This document shows, piece by piece, positions 45,191 through 57,033 of a stretch of 64,000 nucleotides of DNA; within the stretch, counting starts at the first letter, position 1, and each line of letters begins with the position of its first letter. The notes beneath the pieces were generated by a model. The model was not told the DNA's origin, searched no databases, and saw only the letters and a list, made by a program, of their open reading frames with translations. The translations under genes were made by a program, and so were the position numbers. The stretch is from Gnetum montanum (Eukaryota > Streptophyta > Gnetopsida > Gnetales > Gnetaceae), in contig MNCI01018250.1 of NCBI GenBank assembly GCA_015680685.1, forward strand, positions 112,845 to 176,844, given 5' to 3'.

Positions 45191-47766
45191 TGTTAACTAA
45201 TCATTTTTTCTATGAGACACTCATTGGGTCTCCTGTGTTACCACCTTGAGGGCCTGCCAATGTTGCTAGTGGGATTACCCCTTGGAAAGGGAGGAACTAA
45301 TGCATTGGCTACTACTAGGTTTTAGGTAGGTGAGGGGCTAACATGTTGTGGCAATCTAATGATGAAGGGTGGCTAAGTTGTTGTTGTTGATACAACATGC
45401 TAGGGGATGTTAACTATGAAGGGTGTTGTGCATGCTTGAGGTGGTGCTCTAATGATGAAAGGGGGGCCTTGAACTTGTGAGGGCCAAGGAAATCCTTGCA
45501 CTACCAAAAGGCACCCGAATCACAAATTGTTGCTACATTGGTTTCGAGCTATCATCAATGCTAATAAATTTTATGACATAGCTGGCATCATCTACATTTA
45601 GAGGGTCATTGTACACCCTCATGGACTAGTTCTGGGGCCTAACCAGGTTTGCAGTGTCTAGCACCAACTCACTTCTATCGATCATCCTTTGCAAGTTGTC
45701 TTGTAAAGCTAAGCAAAAATTTGTGTTATGGCTGGGAAACTAGTGGTAATGATAGAATTGGTTTAGCCTAAAATGTCTTAGGACCAGGGACTTGTTTGGC
45801 ACCATTGAAGCAAGGCTTCTTAGCAACTCGCAGTATTTATCATGTTTTCTGTGGGCATGCTTGGACATTTGTTTGTATTGGATGTGTCTAGCTTTTAACA
45901 GTTGTTCCAGTAGCTTTGAGGGCTTTAGAGGAAATAGGGTATACTTAGAGTGATCCTTGCACTCAAATTTGGACCTTTGAACAACTTGTGTTATGGCCAT
46001 TGAGGATGTAGATTGGTTGGTTACCATAGCACTAGTATTGACAACTTTGTTGTTAGCTGGGGCTTTGGGCTACTTGGCCATCAACCCCCAGTTGGTTGCT
46101 TTGGCCTCCTTGGCTATAGTTTCCACTATTGCATTATTCTTTCCCTTGTCCTTGTCTCTCCTTGCATGCTAGTTTTTGTAGGTCACATAGGCCAGGTCCT
46201 TACTAGCTTCCATTAAATCTTCTATGATTTTGGTCTAGGCGAAGGCTTGGCTTAGGGCTTGTGGGCCTAGGTAATATAGTTTTGACTTTATAAAGTCATT
46301 AACTATGCCCTTGAAAATAGCTAGGAGATGCGCTTCAACTATGGGCTCCCATATTTCATTTAATGTGGCACTCTATCATTAGATGAATTTCTGCATAGGC
46401 TCTAAGTGGCCCTACTTGACTTGCATTAGTTGGTCTAGGGTTGCCTCAAGCTTCAAGTTGTATTTAAAGCACATTATGAATTAGCTTAGGAGGTCCTCTA
46501 AAGAGGAGATAGAGCCTTTAGGCAGTGCACAATACCAATCTAATGATTTTCTAGTCAATGACATGGAAAATATGTGCATAATGGCATGTAGCCATAATTG
46601 CAACAGTAGGCACTCAGACCTAAACATGACCAAATACGCATTAGGGTCTCCCTCACTATTGTATTTGGTGAATTGAGGCAATGGGATCCTAATTGATAGA
46701 GTTAGAGGTGGGACCGTAGGACTTATAGGGTCATCTTGGTAAAAGTCCACCACTTTGATAATTTAGAAGGAGGTGGCTTTGAGTTGCTTCACCTCTTCTA
46801 TCAAACTTTGGAGCATCTAGAACACCTATTCTAAGTTTTGAGATGATCCAGCTAACTAAGCTAGTTGTGCTATCTATTGTTGGGCTAGTTGTATGGTCCA
46901 TGACCTAGTGGTAGGTTGTGGAACCACATGATGCACTTAATGCACTATCTATGCCATAGGGATGGTTACCAAGGCAAGAAACACATGTGTTAGTTGGATT
47001 CGCACTAATGGCACTGATGAAACAAGCAGGACGTAGCATGCCTAAGTTGTTTGGGGCCTAGAGACAAGCCTTGCATGGACATATGGTTGAGTTGATATAG
47101 TCACTATAGGTAGAGATGGCTAAACAGGTTATGATGATGCCACAAAGGGAAAGTTAAGGGAAGTTGTTACATCGTAATGCATGTATTACATCTGATGCAT
47201 TACTACTACAGGTGTTAACCTAGGCCTGATGGAATGGGAAGGTGAGGCTAGTGTTATGATCATCTTGAGGAGAAAAGGTGAATTAAACTAAGGAGGGGCT
47301 AGACTAGGGATTTCTTATTGGAAGATGATGTGGAAGGGACCCTCATGCTTAGAGTGAGCTTTGAACTTGTTCTCTTCTTCCTTTAGGGCTTCCTCATAGT
47401 TGGTTCCTACATCGCACTCACCTGCCTAAATAAGCTAGGTTAATAGCCAATGGTCAAGCTCCATGAGTGGGATGATATCAAATGAGGAAGGGATATACTC
47501 CTATCCATCCCAATGGATCAGTTCATAGTTTCATTCTACCTCCATGTTAGGAAATTATATAGATAACCCTACTTAAATCTTTGCACATATAAGGTTGTAT
47601 TGCTCATTGCTCAGTGTGAGATATTCTAGGTCTTGACCATGTAACCTAAGGGATTGCCTTGGCCTTGCCATTATGTGGCTCATAGGGTTGCTAATCCTAG
47701 TCTCTTGTTGGATGGTAAGATGTCAAGTGCATTTAGAATTGACATCAAAGATTGATCTAGATTCAT
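45191..47766 (-). pseudogene. gag: E1 gag
   Basis: Capsid/nucleocapsid polyprotein. ATG at 47766-47764 (MNLDQSLMSIL), conserved with E2. The capsid core is clear at 46753-46481: LPQFTKYNSEGDPNAYLVMF then LDWYCALPKGSISSLEDLLS. A nucleocapsid-like zinc motif follows near 45755-45720, where FYHYHQF stands where E2 has FCHYHQF. The frame has many TAG stops. Upstream lies a leader of about 450 bp with tandem repeats. Confidence 0.75.
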
Positions 47767-47859
47767 GGTCACAAATTAGGTTGTAAAAATGGATTGTAGA
47801 GGTTTCTAGTTACAAAAACTATGATGTACATTGAAACTAACTTTGTCCCAGCTAACACC

Positions 47860-48050
47860 ATTGACTACACTAACTACACTCTCCACACTAGAGAGCTAAC
47901 TATGTTGACTATACTCTCCATGCTAGAGAGCTGACTACACTAACTACACTCTCCACACCAAAGAGGAAACTACACTGACTACACTCTCCACAATAGAGAG
48001 CTAACTACGCTAACTACACTCTCCATGCCAAGAGTGTACTACACTAACTA
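47860..48050. repeat. E1 leader tandem repeats (CTCTCCA-type)
   Basis: Four to five units of about 37-45 bp of the type GACTACACTCTCCACACTAG, AGAGAGCTAACTA. They are between the primer site and gag, in the leader of the genomic RNA. Related repeats are at 56655-56845 in E2. Confidence 0.75.
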
Positions 48051-48217
48051 AAGAGAATGAAAGCTTAGCAACATTGGAAATAAGTGTGATTTGGATTACT
48101 ACATGGGGTCTCAAGGGAATCGACTACAGGGTTCAATCTCACCAACAAGTTGATAGACAATTGTGATGCAGAGAGCATGTAAGACAATCACAAAGGAGTC
48201 CCAAAAAATTGGTTTGG

Positions 48218-48234
48218 CCCTACTTCTAGTGCCA
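48218..48234 (-). other. E1 primer-binding site
   Basis: Minus strand TGGCACTAGAAGTAGGG, seven bases after the LTR end at 48242. E2 reads TGGCGCTAGAAGGAGGG. It begins TGG as required for a tRNA CCA end. I cannot assign the tRNA. Confidence 0.55.
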
Positions 48235-48241
48235 AAAATAC

Positions 48242-49096
48242 TGTTGCAACCAAAAAATCGATGGTTGGAACACTAAGATCCACAAGAACATAGCCTAGCC
48301 CCAAATTTTCATAAGGGCCTACTAGAGGTAGAGATGGGATGCCATGAATGGTTTGGCCAATCAAATAGGGACTTACTGGATGTAATGGGGATGCAACATG
48401 GTTAGCTACAATGCTAATGCAAGATGGTGTTAAGTGTGTAGGTGGTTTTTGAAGTTTTAATGATGTTTATAGTGTCAATTTTGTCAATGGTGTCGAGTGT
48501 AGTCACATGTGCTCGAGGGGGCCAAGTGTAGTCAAAAGTTTTAGCAAAGTAGGCAATGTCAATGTAAAGTAGACCACTACCTGAGCATAGTTTTTGGCAT
48601 AACTGTGTGGTAAATAGCAAAAAATGCAAGTAAAGTGCGAAAAATGCAAAGAAAGGAAGAGAGAAGTGGAATACCACCCCAAATGGGGTTGAGTGTAGTT
48701 AACACCAAAAGGGGTTAGGAGGTACATGCTGTACAACAAGCACTGTGGACAGTGTAGTCATAGTCTCTAAGGTGTCTAGCCATGAAGACTAGTATTCAAC
48801 CGAGGTATCTACGTCTACCAAGTTGGCCACCACACTGTACTATTGGCTACGGTGTTCTATTGAGCTGTGGAGGTCTATGGTGGTTTGCAACTTTACCTCT
48901 TCTTGGTTTATTGAAATGCCTTTGGTTTTCTCCCAAGTGCTTCTTAGATTTTCCAACCCTGAAAACTTTGAGGGCATGAGTATTTATAGGTTTAGGGTTA
49001 GCACAAAATGGAGGATGACTGCCATGTGGTGAAGGGGATGGTTGGGACTACGCTTAGTTACTATTCATGTGTTGTACCGATGGGGCTAGTGGTGTT
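48242..49096 (-). repeat. E1 5' LTR, downstream part
   Basis: R/U5 half and TATA region (TATA at 48990-48981, minus). It matches 13037-13870 of the 3' LTR. It stops at GGTGTT (49091-49096), where E2 is inserted, and resumes at 59046. Confidence 0.8.
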
Positions 49097-51046
49097 TGTA
49101 ATAACTGAAAACGTTGATGGCTGGAACACCAAGGGGTTGATGGGCACATAGCCTAACCCCGTGTTTATGTGAGGGCCTGTTGGAGGTGGAGATAGGGTGC
49201 CCAAAATGGTCTTGTCAATTAAACAAGGACTTACCAAATGCGGTGCTAAATAGTGTTAAGTGTTAAAGTGCTATTTCACGGTGCTAAGTGTAGAGCATAG
49301 TCACAAGTGCCCAAGGGGGAAAATTTGTCAAGGTTTTCGATGAAAATGAGGGTGTTGACATGCAAAGACTACTGCCCAATCATAGTTATAACGTGACCAT
49401 GCATAAAAATAGCAAAAAATGCAAAGAAAATGTGAAAAATGCAGGAGAGAAAAATAGAACACCACCCCAAATGGGGTTGAGCATAGTTAACTCCAAAAGG
49501 AGTTTAAAAGGTATGTAGTGTACAAAAGGCATAGTGGAGAGCATAGTCACAGTCTTGGTGGTGTTTGGCCTTGAAGACTAGTGCTCGTTGTGGTGTCTAT
49601 GCCTACTAGGTTGGCCACCACAATGTACCTTAAGCTATGGTGTTCTGCATGGCTACAAGGGGGCTACATTCGTCTATGGTCTACAACTCTACCTCTCTCT
49701 AATTTGTTGGTGTGCCTTTGGGTCTCATCCACCCAAAATGCCAAATGCCAAACTGTTGCGCCTTTGGGTCTCATTCACCCAAAATACCAAATGCCAAACT
49801 ATTGTGCCTTTGGATCTTGTTGGCCCAAAATGTCAAAATGCAAATGAAAATTCCCACCCCTAAAACATTGGGGTGCAGGGTATTTATAGGGCTAGAATTA
49901 GCCCAAAATGCAAAGAGACTACCACATGGTAGTGGGATGGTTGGGACTACGCTGTCACCTAATTATGCACTCCATTGAGGTAAGTGGTGTTGTACTAAAT
50001 TATGCTTTGATGGACTCTACAAGGTTGTGAGACTATGACTATGGTACCAACTACATGTGTGTGTGCTGAAAGTATCATAATGTACCTAGAAAATGTAAAA
50101 ATATGCAACTTTTGGAGACTACACTGTCCACTATCTAGAGTGGAATCAAGTGTAGTTACAATTTTGGGACAAAGGGGGATGCAAAAAGGTTCATGTTGCT
50201 TTCCAAAGATGTGTTGTAGCTAAGTTCAATGCCCATGCTACGTTGTGAAGGCCTTTGAAGGATATTCTATATGACTACGCTTGAATAAGCTCTAGACTAG
50301 GGGAAAGCGTAGTCCCAGACTTAAAAAAGCTTTGCAAAAAAGTGGCTTTGTGTTAACTATGCTTTAGGGAAGGTTGACTACGCTCCCAACTGGGGGTGAG
50401 TATAGTCCTAGCACTTAGAAAAATTTTTGCAAAATCTACTTCCAGTTAACTATGCTTGACTACATTCCAGGGTAGTGAAGAGTGTAGTCTCAACAGTTAG
50501 AAAAAAAACTAGGAAAAATTGGGCCTTGATGTTGTCTATGCTTGACTACACTTTGTTCTAGTAGAGAGTGTAGTCTTGACACTTAGAAAAATCTACAATA
50601 GCTAGCTTGACACTTAGAAAAATTTGCAAACTAGCCCTTGTATTGACTACACTCTCTACTGAGCTGACTACACTCTAGGGTAGTGGAGAACATAGTTCCA
50701 ACACTTAGAAAAATCTTGCAGCAAGTGTCATCATTTTAACACTTCGGAAAATTTGCAAAAAATTGGTTTTTGGAGCTAACTATGCTTTCCACTGGGTTGA
50801 CTATGCTCTAGGTTAGTGTAGAGCATACTCCTAGCACTTAGAAAAATTTGTAGAAAGTGTCATTATTCTGACACTTAGGAAAAATTATAGAAAATTAGGT
50901 TTTGGAGCTGACTACACTCTTAACTAGGCTGACTATGCTCTAGGAGTGTAGTCCTAGAACTTAAAAGTTCACAAAAAGTGTCCTCATTTGGACACTTAGG
51001 AAAATTTGCAGTCGAGAAGCTATGGCCCAAATTTAATGGTGTTTCA
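49097..51046 (-). repeat. E2 3' LTR
   Basis: 1950 bp. It carries 47-bp repeats of GTGCCTTTGGGTCTCATTCA type at 49712-49850, a TATA box at 49890-49881 and hairpin-type repeats at about 50270-50990. Minus-strand start TGAAACACCATTAAATTTGG. Confidence 0.82.
50270..50990. repeat. Hairpin-unit array in E2 3' LTR
   Basis: About eight units near 100 bp with GACTACGCTC-like arms and GAGCATAGTC-like partners, separated by CACTTAGAAAAATTTGC-type spacers. They are diverged from the E1 units. Confidence 0.7.
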
Positions 51047-51065
51047 TTGGCCCCTCTTTGTTGAC
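51047..51065 (-). other. E2 polypurine tract
   Basis: Minus strand GTCAACAAAGAGGGGCCAA, ending at the TG of the LTR. Confidence 0.65.
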
Positions 51066-52969
51066 ACCTGGAGAAGTGGCCCGAGAGACATCAACAAAGA
51101 ATAACAAAACACCATAGCAAGCTTAGCACCAACATCACTTGTCAGTACCAAATTGGATGTCATTGCACCATGCTCAAGAGTGCTAACAGTAGCAATATGC
51201 TGGGAGTAAAGGGTGTTGGTAATGCACTAGGGATAGCAAGGGAGGTAAAATGTAAACAGGGTGTCATGATGCAAGATGCAGAGTTAGCACGATTAATGAT
51301 GACCATGGCACCAAGGTGGCTTTCCTTTTAAAATGTTGACCTGTTATCAGAGTACTCATGAGAGATTTAGTGTGGATTCATGATTAGACCAGTTGTAAAA
51401 TTGTAACACTGCTGATTTACTTGGGGACTCTAAGGCAAAGCTACTTTGGGTTTTACACATTGCAAAATGCTAACTGTAAGATGCTTTCCATCAAGTGGAT
51501 CGCATGCCACCTAATGGGCTTTACTTTGATGGAACTACATCACATCTGTAGGATAGGTGTTTCCTCCTTTAGATGACTAATGTTACATCTGCTTAGGCTT
51601 TGACCAACCAACAGAGGCTCCCCACAGGATGATTTGTGTTACGTCCACCTTGGGTTATACAGTTCAACTTGAAAAGGGAGTGTCATATAATCATAGCACA
51701 TATGTGTCAAAGGATTTGCAAGCTTTGCTATGCAAGGAATGAAAAAGTATTAGGATATGAGTGGATGTGTGTAGGCTAGAACAGGATGAGGGGGATGTGC
51801 ACTCTTAAGAGGCTTATTTAATCCAATCATGCACATCGAAGCGATGTGGTGACTTGTAGTTGTGATGAGATGCACCTCTACACAACAGCCTTGGGGCTAC
51901 ATCTTGCAAACACAACTCCAACAAGATAAGAAAACCACAAAACATGAGATGTAAACCAAATGCCAGAGTGCGAAGATGCTGCAAGTGCTCTAAAGGTTGA
52001 ACTAGTTGCAAGTGTTGGGGGCAATGATGCTGTGAGCACTCTAAATGCTATGTAGGGGGCAAGGGTGGTGCTCACTCACTTGTTAGTGGGAGGATGGAAG
52101 GAACCATGAGTGGTTGCCTACAAACCAAGTTTAAGGTCATGGTAGACCATGGTGTGCTAGTTTATAGTCCTAGCAAACTTCTACGTGCCAATTTTAGTGT
52201 TGTGGTAGATGAGCTATTATGCTAGTTTAACATCATGGTGGACAAGCTATTGTGCTAGTTTAACATCATAACCCAAGGACAATCTATGCTAGTTTATAGT
52301 CATAGCAAATTGTTGTGCCAATGTTAGCATCATGGCAAATGAGTGCTTACCTTACTTTGGTGATGTACAATGCTGCATGCTAGATATGCTCATGCGTAGC
52401 CATGCTATGTTCCTATAAAATCCTACAAAATAAACTAGAAAAGCATTAAGTAGTACCTATTTTAACAAAATTATGTGCACAAATGAAATGGTGATATTTT
52501 TAGGCCATTCTAGGCCTCATGTTGCTAGTTTTGGGTCATTTTGGGCCATGTAGACTACTAGTTTAAGGCCATTTCGGGCCTTGGCTAGGGAATTAATAGT
52601 TTTGGGCCATTCCAGACCATAGATGCTAGTTTAAGGCCATGGTGGGCTGAAGATGCCAGTTTAAGGCCATGGCAAGCCACATTGATGGCATTGCTAGTTT
52701 AGGGTCATTCTAAGCCATCATGTTGCTAGTTTAAGGCCATGGCGGGCCATGCATTGCTAGTTTAAAGCCATGGTAGGTTGTGATGATGACGTTACTAGTT
52801 TGAGGCCATGGTGGGATGTAGTATTATTTTGTAATTTTAATGTTTTATGATTTTTATGTTTTTCATGCATAAGCAAAGCAAATAAATGAGTAAATAAAAA
52901 AAATGGTGCATAAGCTAAGCAAGTAGGCTAAGTGTAAATGTAATGCAAGCAAAGGTTAAAAATGCATGG
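51066..52969. other. E2 3' spacer with pol-deletion junction and two repeat families
   Basis: 51066-52370 corresponds to E1 14700-16180. 52130-52340 holds TAGTTTAAGGTC-type units. At about 52385-52400 the sequence changes to the match of E1 19580-19680. 52500-52830 holds GGCC-type units like those at 43430-43785. Nothing of pol remains between. Confidence 0.7.
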
Positions 52970-53900
52970 CCTGTAATAGCAAAGGGTAGGCAGGCACCTA
53001 GCACATTTTGGGCTAAGGAGATCCCTTGGTCACATGGTTGCTTCCTAATCCAATGTGGACTAGGAGGCACATAGGGCTTAGGATCCTCTGGGAGGTTGTT
53101 GGCTTCCACCACTCATTCGAGTGTGTCAACCTTATGCGTTGCATTGTCTACTGTAGGTGCATCATCAAGGAATTCCACCAAAAACCCTTACTTTTTATTA
53201 AGGTTTTTGATGGCCAGAGGGTAGTTTTATCACCATGGATGATAACTTGACCACCTTTTTATGGAAGGTGGATCTCCTAGTGAATCAGAGAAGAGATGGC
53301 TCATAGTTGGGCCAACCAAGGCTTGCCCAATATCATGTTAGAGCCAGGCATTTTCTCTATCATGGTGAATTTTACAGAGGTGGGGAACTACTCCCCTGCC
53401 ATGAAGGCTATGCTTATGGTACCCCTAACAGTGATGCATGATCCATTAAAGGATTTTAGACATGTGGTTTTCATTGACTTGATTTGGTCTACAAGGCCTA
53501 GCTTGTCAATGATAGTGTATGGTATTATATTTATTGCTGCACTATCATCAATGTGCACCCTGAAAATTGTGCATTACCTAACATGTATGCTAATAAACAT
53601 TGGAGCTAACCTCACCTCATTTGGGGTTGACCTTAATTACCTCATTGCGAAATGCTAGTGATGTTGAACTTGATTCCTATGGTGCTGGGGGCAACATCAC
53701 TGCATGGATGGCATTCTCATCTACCGGGATGTCCTTTGTAACAAGAATGGAGGCCAACATCTAGGCTAATGCTTCCTAGTGGGTAGATGAGGTCATGACC
53801 AGGTCATACAAGCTCAATGTTGTGTTTTTCTACTTGAGCGTTTGCTTCACCTAGGCTAGTGCAGCTATGAAGTCCTTGTCATTGGCCATTATGTTGGCCT
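52970..53900 (-). pseudogene. E2 protease region
   Basis: Minus strand VHIDDSAAINII at about 53560-53525 replaces the expected D-S/T-G-A, so the Gly is lost as Ser. NMILGKPWLA and AISSLIHQEIHLP follow to about 53260. This copy's protease is probably inactive even apart from the stops. Confidence 0.68.
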
Positions 53901-56509
53901 TAACCTCCTTCATTTGTTCTAAGAGAAAAATCTCTTGTGGAGGGGACTTGAGCTTTGTTTGCTTGGATTACTTGGGAGCCTTAGTGCTTAGTTTTGGTTT
54001 GCTCATTGTAGCCTTTGCTTTGACCATAGGGATTGCAAGGGTAGGGATCAGCTTTGGCAAACCAAGTGCTCTTTGGTCTCATTATAACCTAGCCATTTCA
54101 CTTGCAAGGAACTCATTTAGCCTCTTGCGTTACCACCTAGTAGGTCTACTCATGTTTCTAATGGGATCAACCCTTGGAGGAGAAGGGATCAACATGTTGC
54201 CCACTACCAAACTTCAAGTAAGTGAGGGGCCAGCACATTGTGACATCCTAACAACAAACAGTTACTTAATAGTTGTTATTGTGGCATGCTAGTTTAACGT
54301 TGTAGTAAACGAATGTTGTGGGATCCTGACCACGAAGGATGTTGTGGGTGCCTGAGGTGGCACTCTGACAACGAAGGAAGGCCTTAAATGTATGAAGTCC
54401 AAGGAAACCTTTACACTATTGGAAGGCATGTAAACCACAAAAGGCTTTTGCACTAGTGTTGACTTGCCATCTACATTGATGGTGTTTATGATGTAGGTGG
54501 TGTCATCTGTGTTTGCCATGTTAAGCACTAGTTCATCCCTATCTATCATCCTTTGCAAATTATCTTGCAAAGCTTGATAGAAGCCCATGCTATGATCAGA
54601 AAACTGGTGGTAATGACAAAATTGGTCTAGCCTAAAGTGCTATGGAACTAGGGACTCATTTGGTGCTACTAAGGTAGGATTCCTTAGTAGCTCATAGTAC
54701 ATATTGTGCCTTTGGTGGGCATCCTTAGACACTTGTTTGTGTTGGATTTTCCCATCTTTTAATAGTTAATCCAATAGTTGTGAGGGTTTGACTGGCAATG
54801 GGGTATACTTTAAGCGATCCTTGCACTTAAAGTTGGACCTTGGAGTGACTTACGCTATGGCCCTTGCCGATGTAGATGGGTTGGTTGCCTGGGTGCCAGA
54901 GTTGGCAGCTTTGTGTGCTAGGGCTTTAGATTGCTTAGCCATTAGTCCTCAGTTGGTTTCCTTACCCTATGTGGCTATTGTTGCCATTGTTGCATTTTGC
55001 TTCTTCACATGCTAGTTTTTGTAGGCCATGTAGGCCAGGTCCTTGCTAGCTTGCACTGCATCCTCTATGCTCTTTATTTGAGAAAAGGCTTGGCTTAGAG
55101 ACTTTAAGGCTACATAGTATAGTTTCAACTTGATGAAGCTATTAGTTTCACCCTTGAAGATGGCCAAGAGATGTATCTTAGCTATTGACCCTCACATTTC
55201 ATTGAGTGAGGCATTCTAGTGTTGAATAAATTTTTGCATGGGATCTAGGTGACCCTAATTAATCTACATGAGTTGGTCTAAGGTTGCTTTAAGCTTCAAG
55301 TTGTACCTAAAGCATGTCTCAAACTAGCTTAGGAGATCCTCAAAAGAGGATATAGAGGCCCTAGGTAGTGCATGATACTAGTCTATGTCTTTGCTAGTTA
55401 GTAACATGGAAAACATGTGCATGATGACATGTAGCTAAACTTGTAGTAGTAGGCACTAAGACCTGAACGTGACCAAGTGTGCATTGGGGTGCCCTTCACC
55501 ATTGTACTTGGTGAGTTGAGGTAGCGAAACCCCAATTGGTAGAGTTAGGGGTGGGACCACATGACTAGTAGAAGTCCATCACCTTGATGGTTTTGGAGGA
55601 AGTGGCTTTACATGACCTCACCTCCTCCATCAAACTCTGGATCAGCTGGAACACTTGATTCAAGTTTTGAGATACACCAGCCAATTGCATTGGTTGTGCT
55701 AGTTGTTGTGTGGGTTTTACGACCTAGGGCCAGATTGCTGGTTGTAGAGCCACATGATGCAGTTGATGCATTGGTTGTGCTATGGGCATGGTGATTAGGG
55801 CAAGCCATGCACATGTGGATTAGACTAACACCAAGGGCATTGACGAAATAGGCAAGATGTAAGATGCCTAAGTTGTTTGGGGCCTGGAGATGGTCCCTTG
55901 TATGAACATAGGGTTGGGCAAGCATGATTACTGCTGACAAAGATGGTTGAGCAGGTTGGGATGATGTCCTCAAGGGTAAGTGGAATGGGGTCGTTGCATC
56001 AAATTACATGTATTATGTTTAATGCATTACCACTAAAGGCATTGACCTAAGCCCAACAAAGTGGAAAGGTGATGCTCATGTTATAACCATCTCAGGGAGG
56101 ATGGGTGAACTAAATTGAGGAGGGGTTGTACTGGGGAGTGGTTTTTGGAAGACATGGAAGGGGCTCTCATGTTTAGAGTGAGCTTTGAACTCATCTTCCT
56201 CCTATAGTACTTCCTCATAGTTTGTTCCTACATCGTGCTCACTTGCATGGATGAGCTGGAATAATGACTAGTGGTGGGACTCTGTGAGTAGGATGATGTC
56301 AAAAAAGGAGGGGATATACTCGCATCCATCCCAATGGATGTGTTCAAAGTCTTGTTTTTCCTGCATGTCGAGGTAGTATATGGGCAACCCTACTTGGATC
56401 TTGTACAAACAAAGTGGTATTGTTCATTGCTAAGGGATTGCCTCAATCCTACCATGGTAAAGGTGTCAAGTGTGTCTGACATGGATGTGGAAGGTTGATC
56501 TAGATTCAT
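53901..56509 (-). pseudogene. gag: E2 gag
   Basis: ATG at 56509-56507 (MNLDQPSTSMSD). The capsid core is near 55530-55300 (LPQLTKYNGEGHPNAHLV; ALPRASISSFEDLLS). A zinc-type motif FCHYHQFSDHSMGFYQAL is at about 54635-54580; it has Cys and His but the last Cys of the usual set is Tyr. The following frame (54588-54289) is open for 99 codons. Several TAG stops elsewhere. Despite decay, this is the part of E2 best kept relative to its lost pol. Confidence 0.72.
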
Positions 56510-56654
56510 GTTCATAGATCAAGTCATGAAAAGAAGAGCTATTAGTTGTTATTTGCAAAAAATTGCTAAGTATGGAAATTGCAGAAAAATGGCTAAGTAT
56601 GGAAACTGTAGAAAAATGGATAAGTGTTGAAACTATGAAAAAATGACTAAGTGT

Positions 56655-56845
56655 GAAGACTATGCTCTCTATGCTAAGATCCAACTATGCTCCACACTAA
56701 CTGTGCTCTCTATGCTGAGAGCCAACTATGCTCCACACTAACTATGCTCTCTACGCTGAGAGCCAACTATGCTCCACACTAACTATGCTCTCTACGCTAA
56801 GAGCCAACTATGCTCCACACTAACTATGCTCTCTACGCTGAGAGA
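56655..56845. repeat. E2 leader tandem repeats
   Basis: About five units near 40 bp: GCCAACTATGCTCCACACTA, then ACTATGCTCTCTACGCTGAG. Near-identical units, so the amplification is recent relative to the rest. Confidence 0.85.
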
Positions 56846-57010
56846 ACGAAGACTTAGAAAAAAGTAGAGAGTAGCACGGTTTGGGTTACTACACAAGGTC
56901 CTAGGGGGACCAACTACGGGATTTAATCTACACTTAAAAGTTGATAGACCACTATGATGCAGCAAGCATGCAAGACAACGACAATGGAGTTTGAAGAAGG
57001 AAATGGATCA

Positions 57011-57028
57011 ACCCTCCTTCTAGCGCCA
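57011..57028 (-). other. E2 primer-binding site
   Basis: Minus strand TGGCGCTAGAAGGAGGGT, five bases from the 5' LTR end at 57034. The tRNA is not assigned. Confidence 0.55.
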
Positions 57029-57033
57029 GAAAC

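Noticed and set aside
49581-49978. Three overlapping plus-strand frames of 88-91 codons
   Set aside because: They arise from 47-bp tandem repeats in the E2 LTR, antisense to its transcription.
55608-55973. 121-codon minus-strand frame as a separate gene
   Set aside because: It is a piece of the E2 gag N-terminal region, with a counterpart in E1 near 46870-47100.
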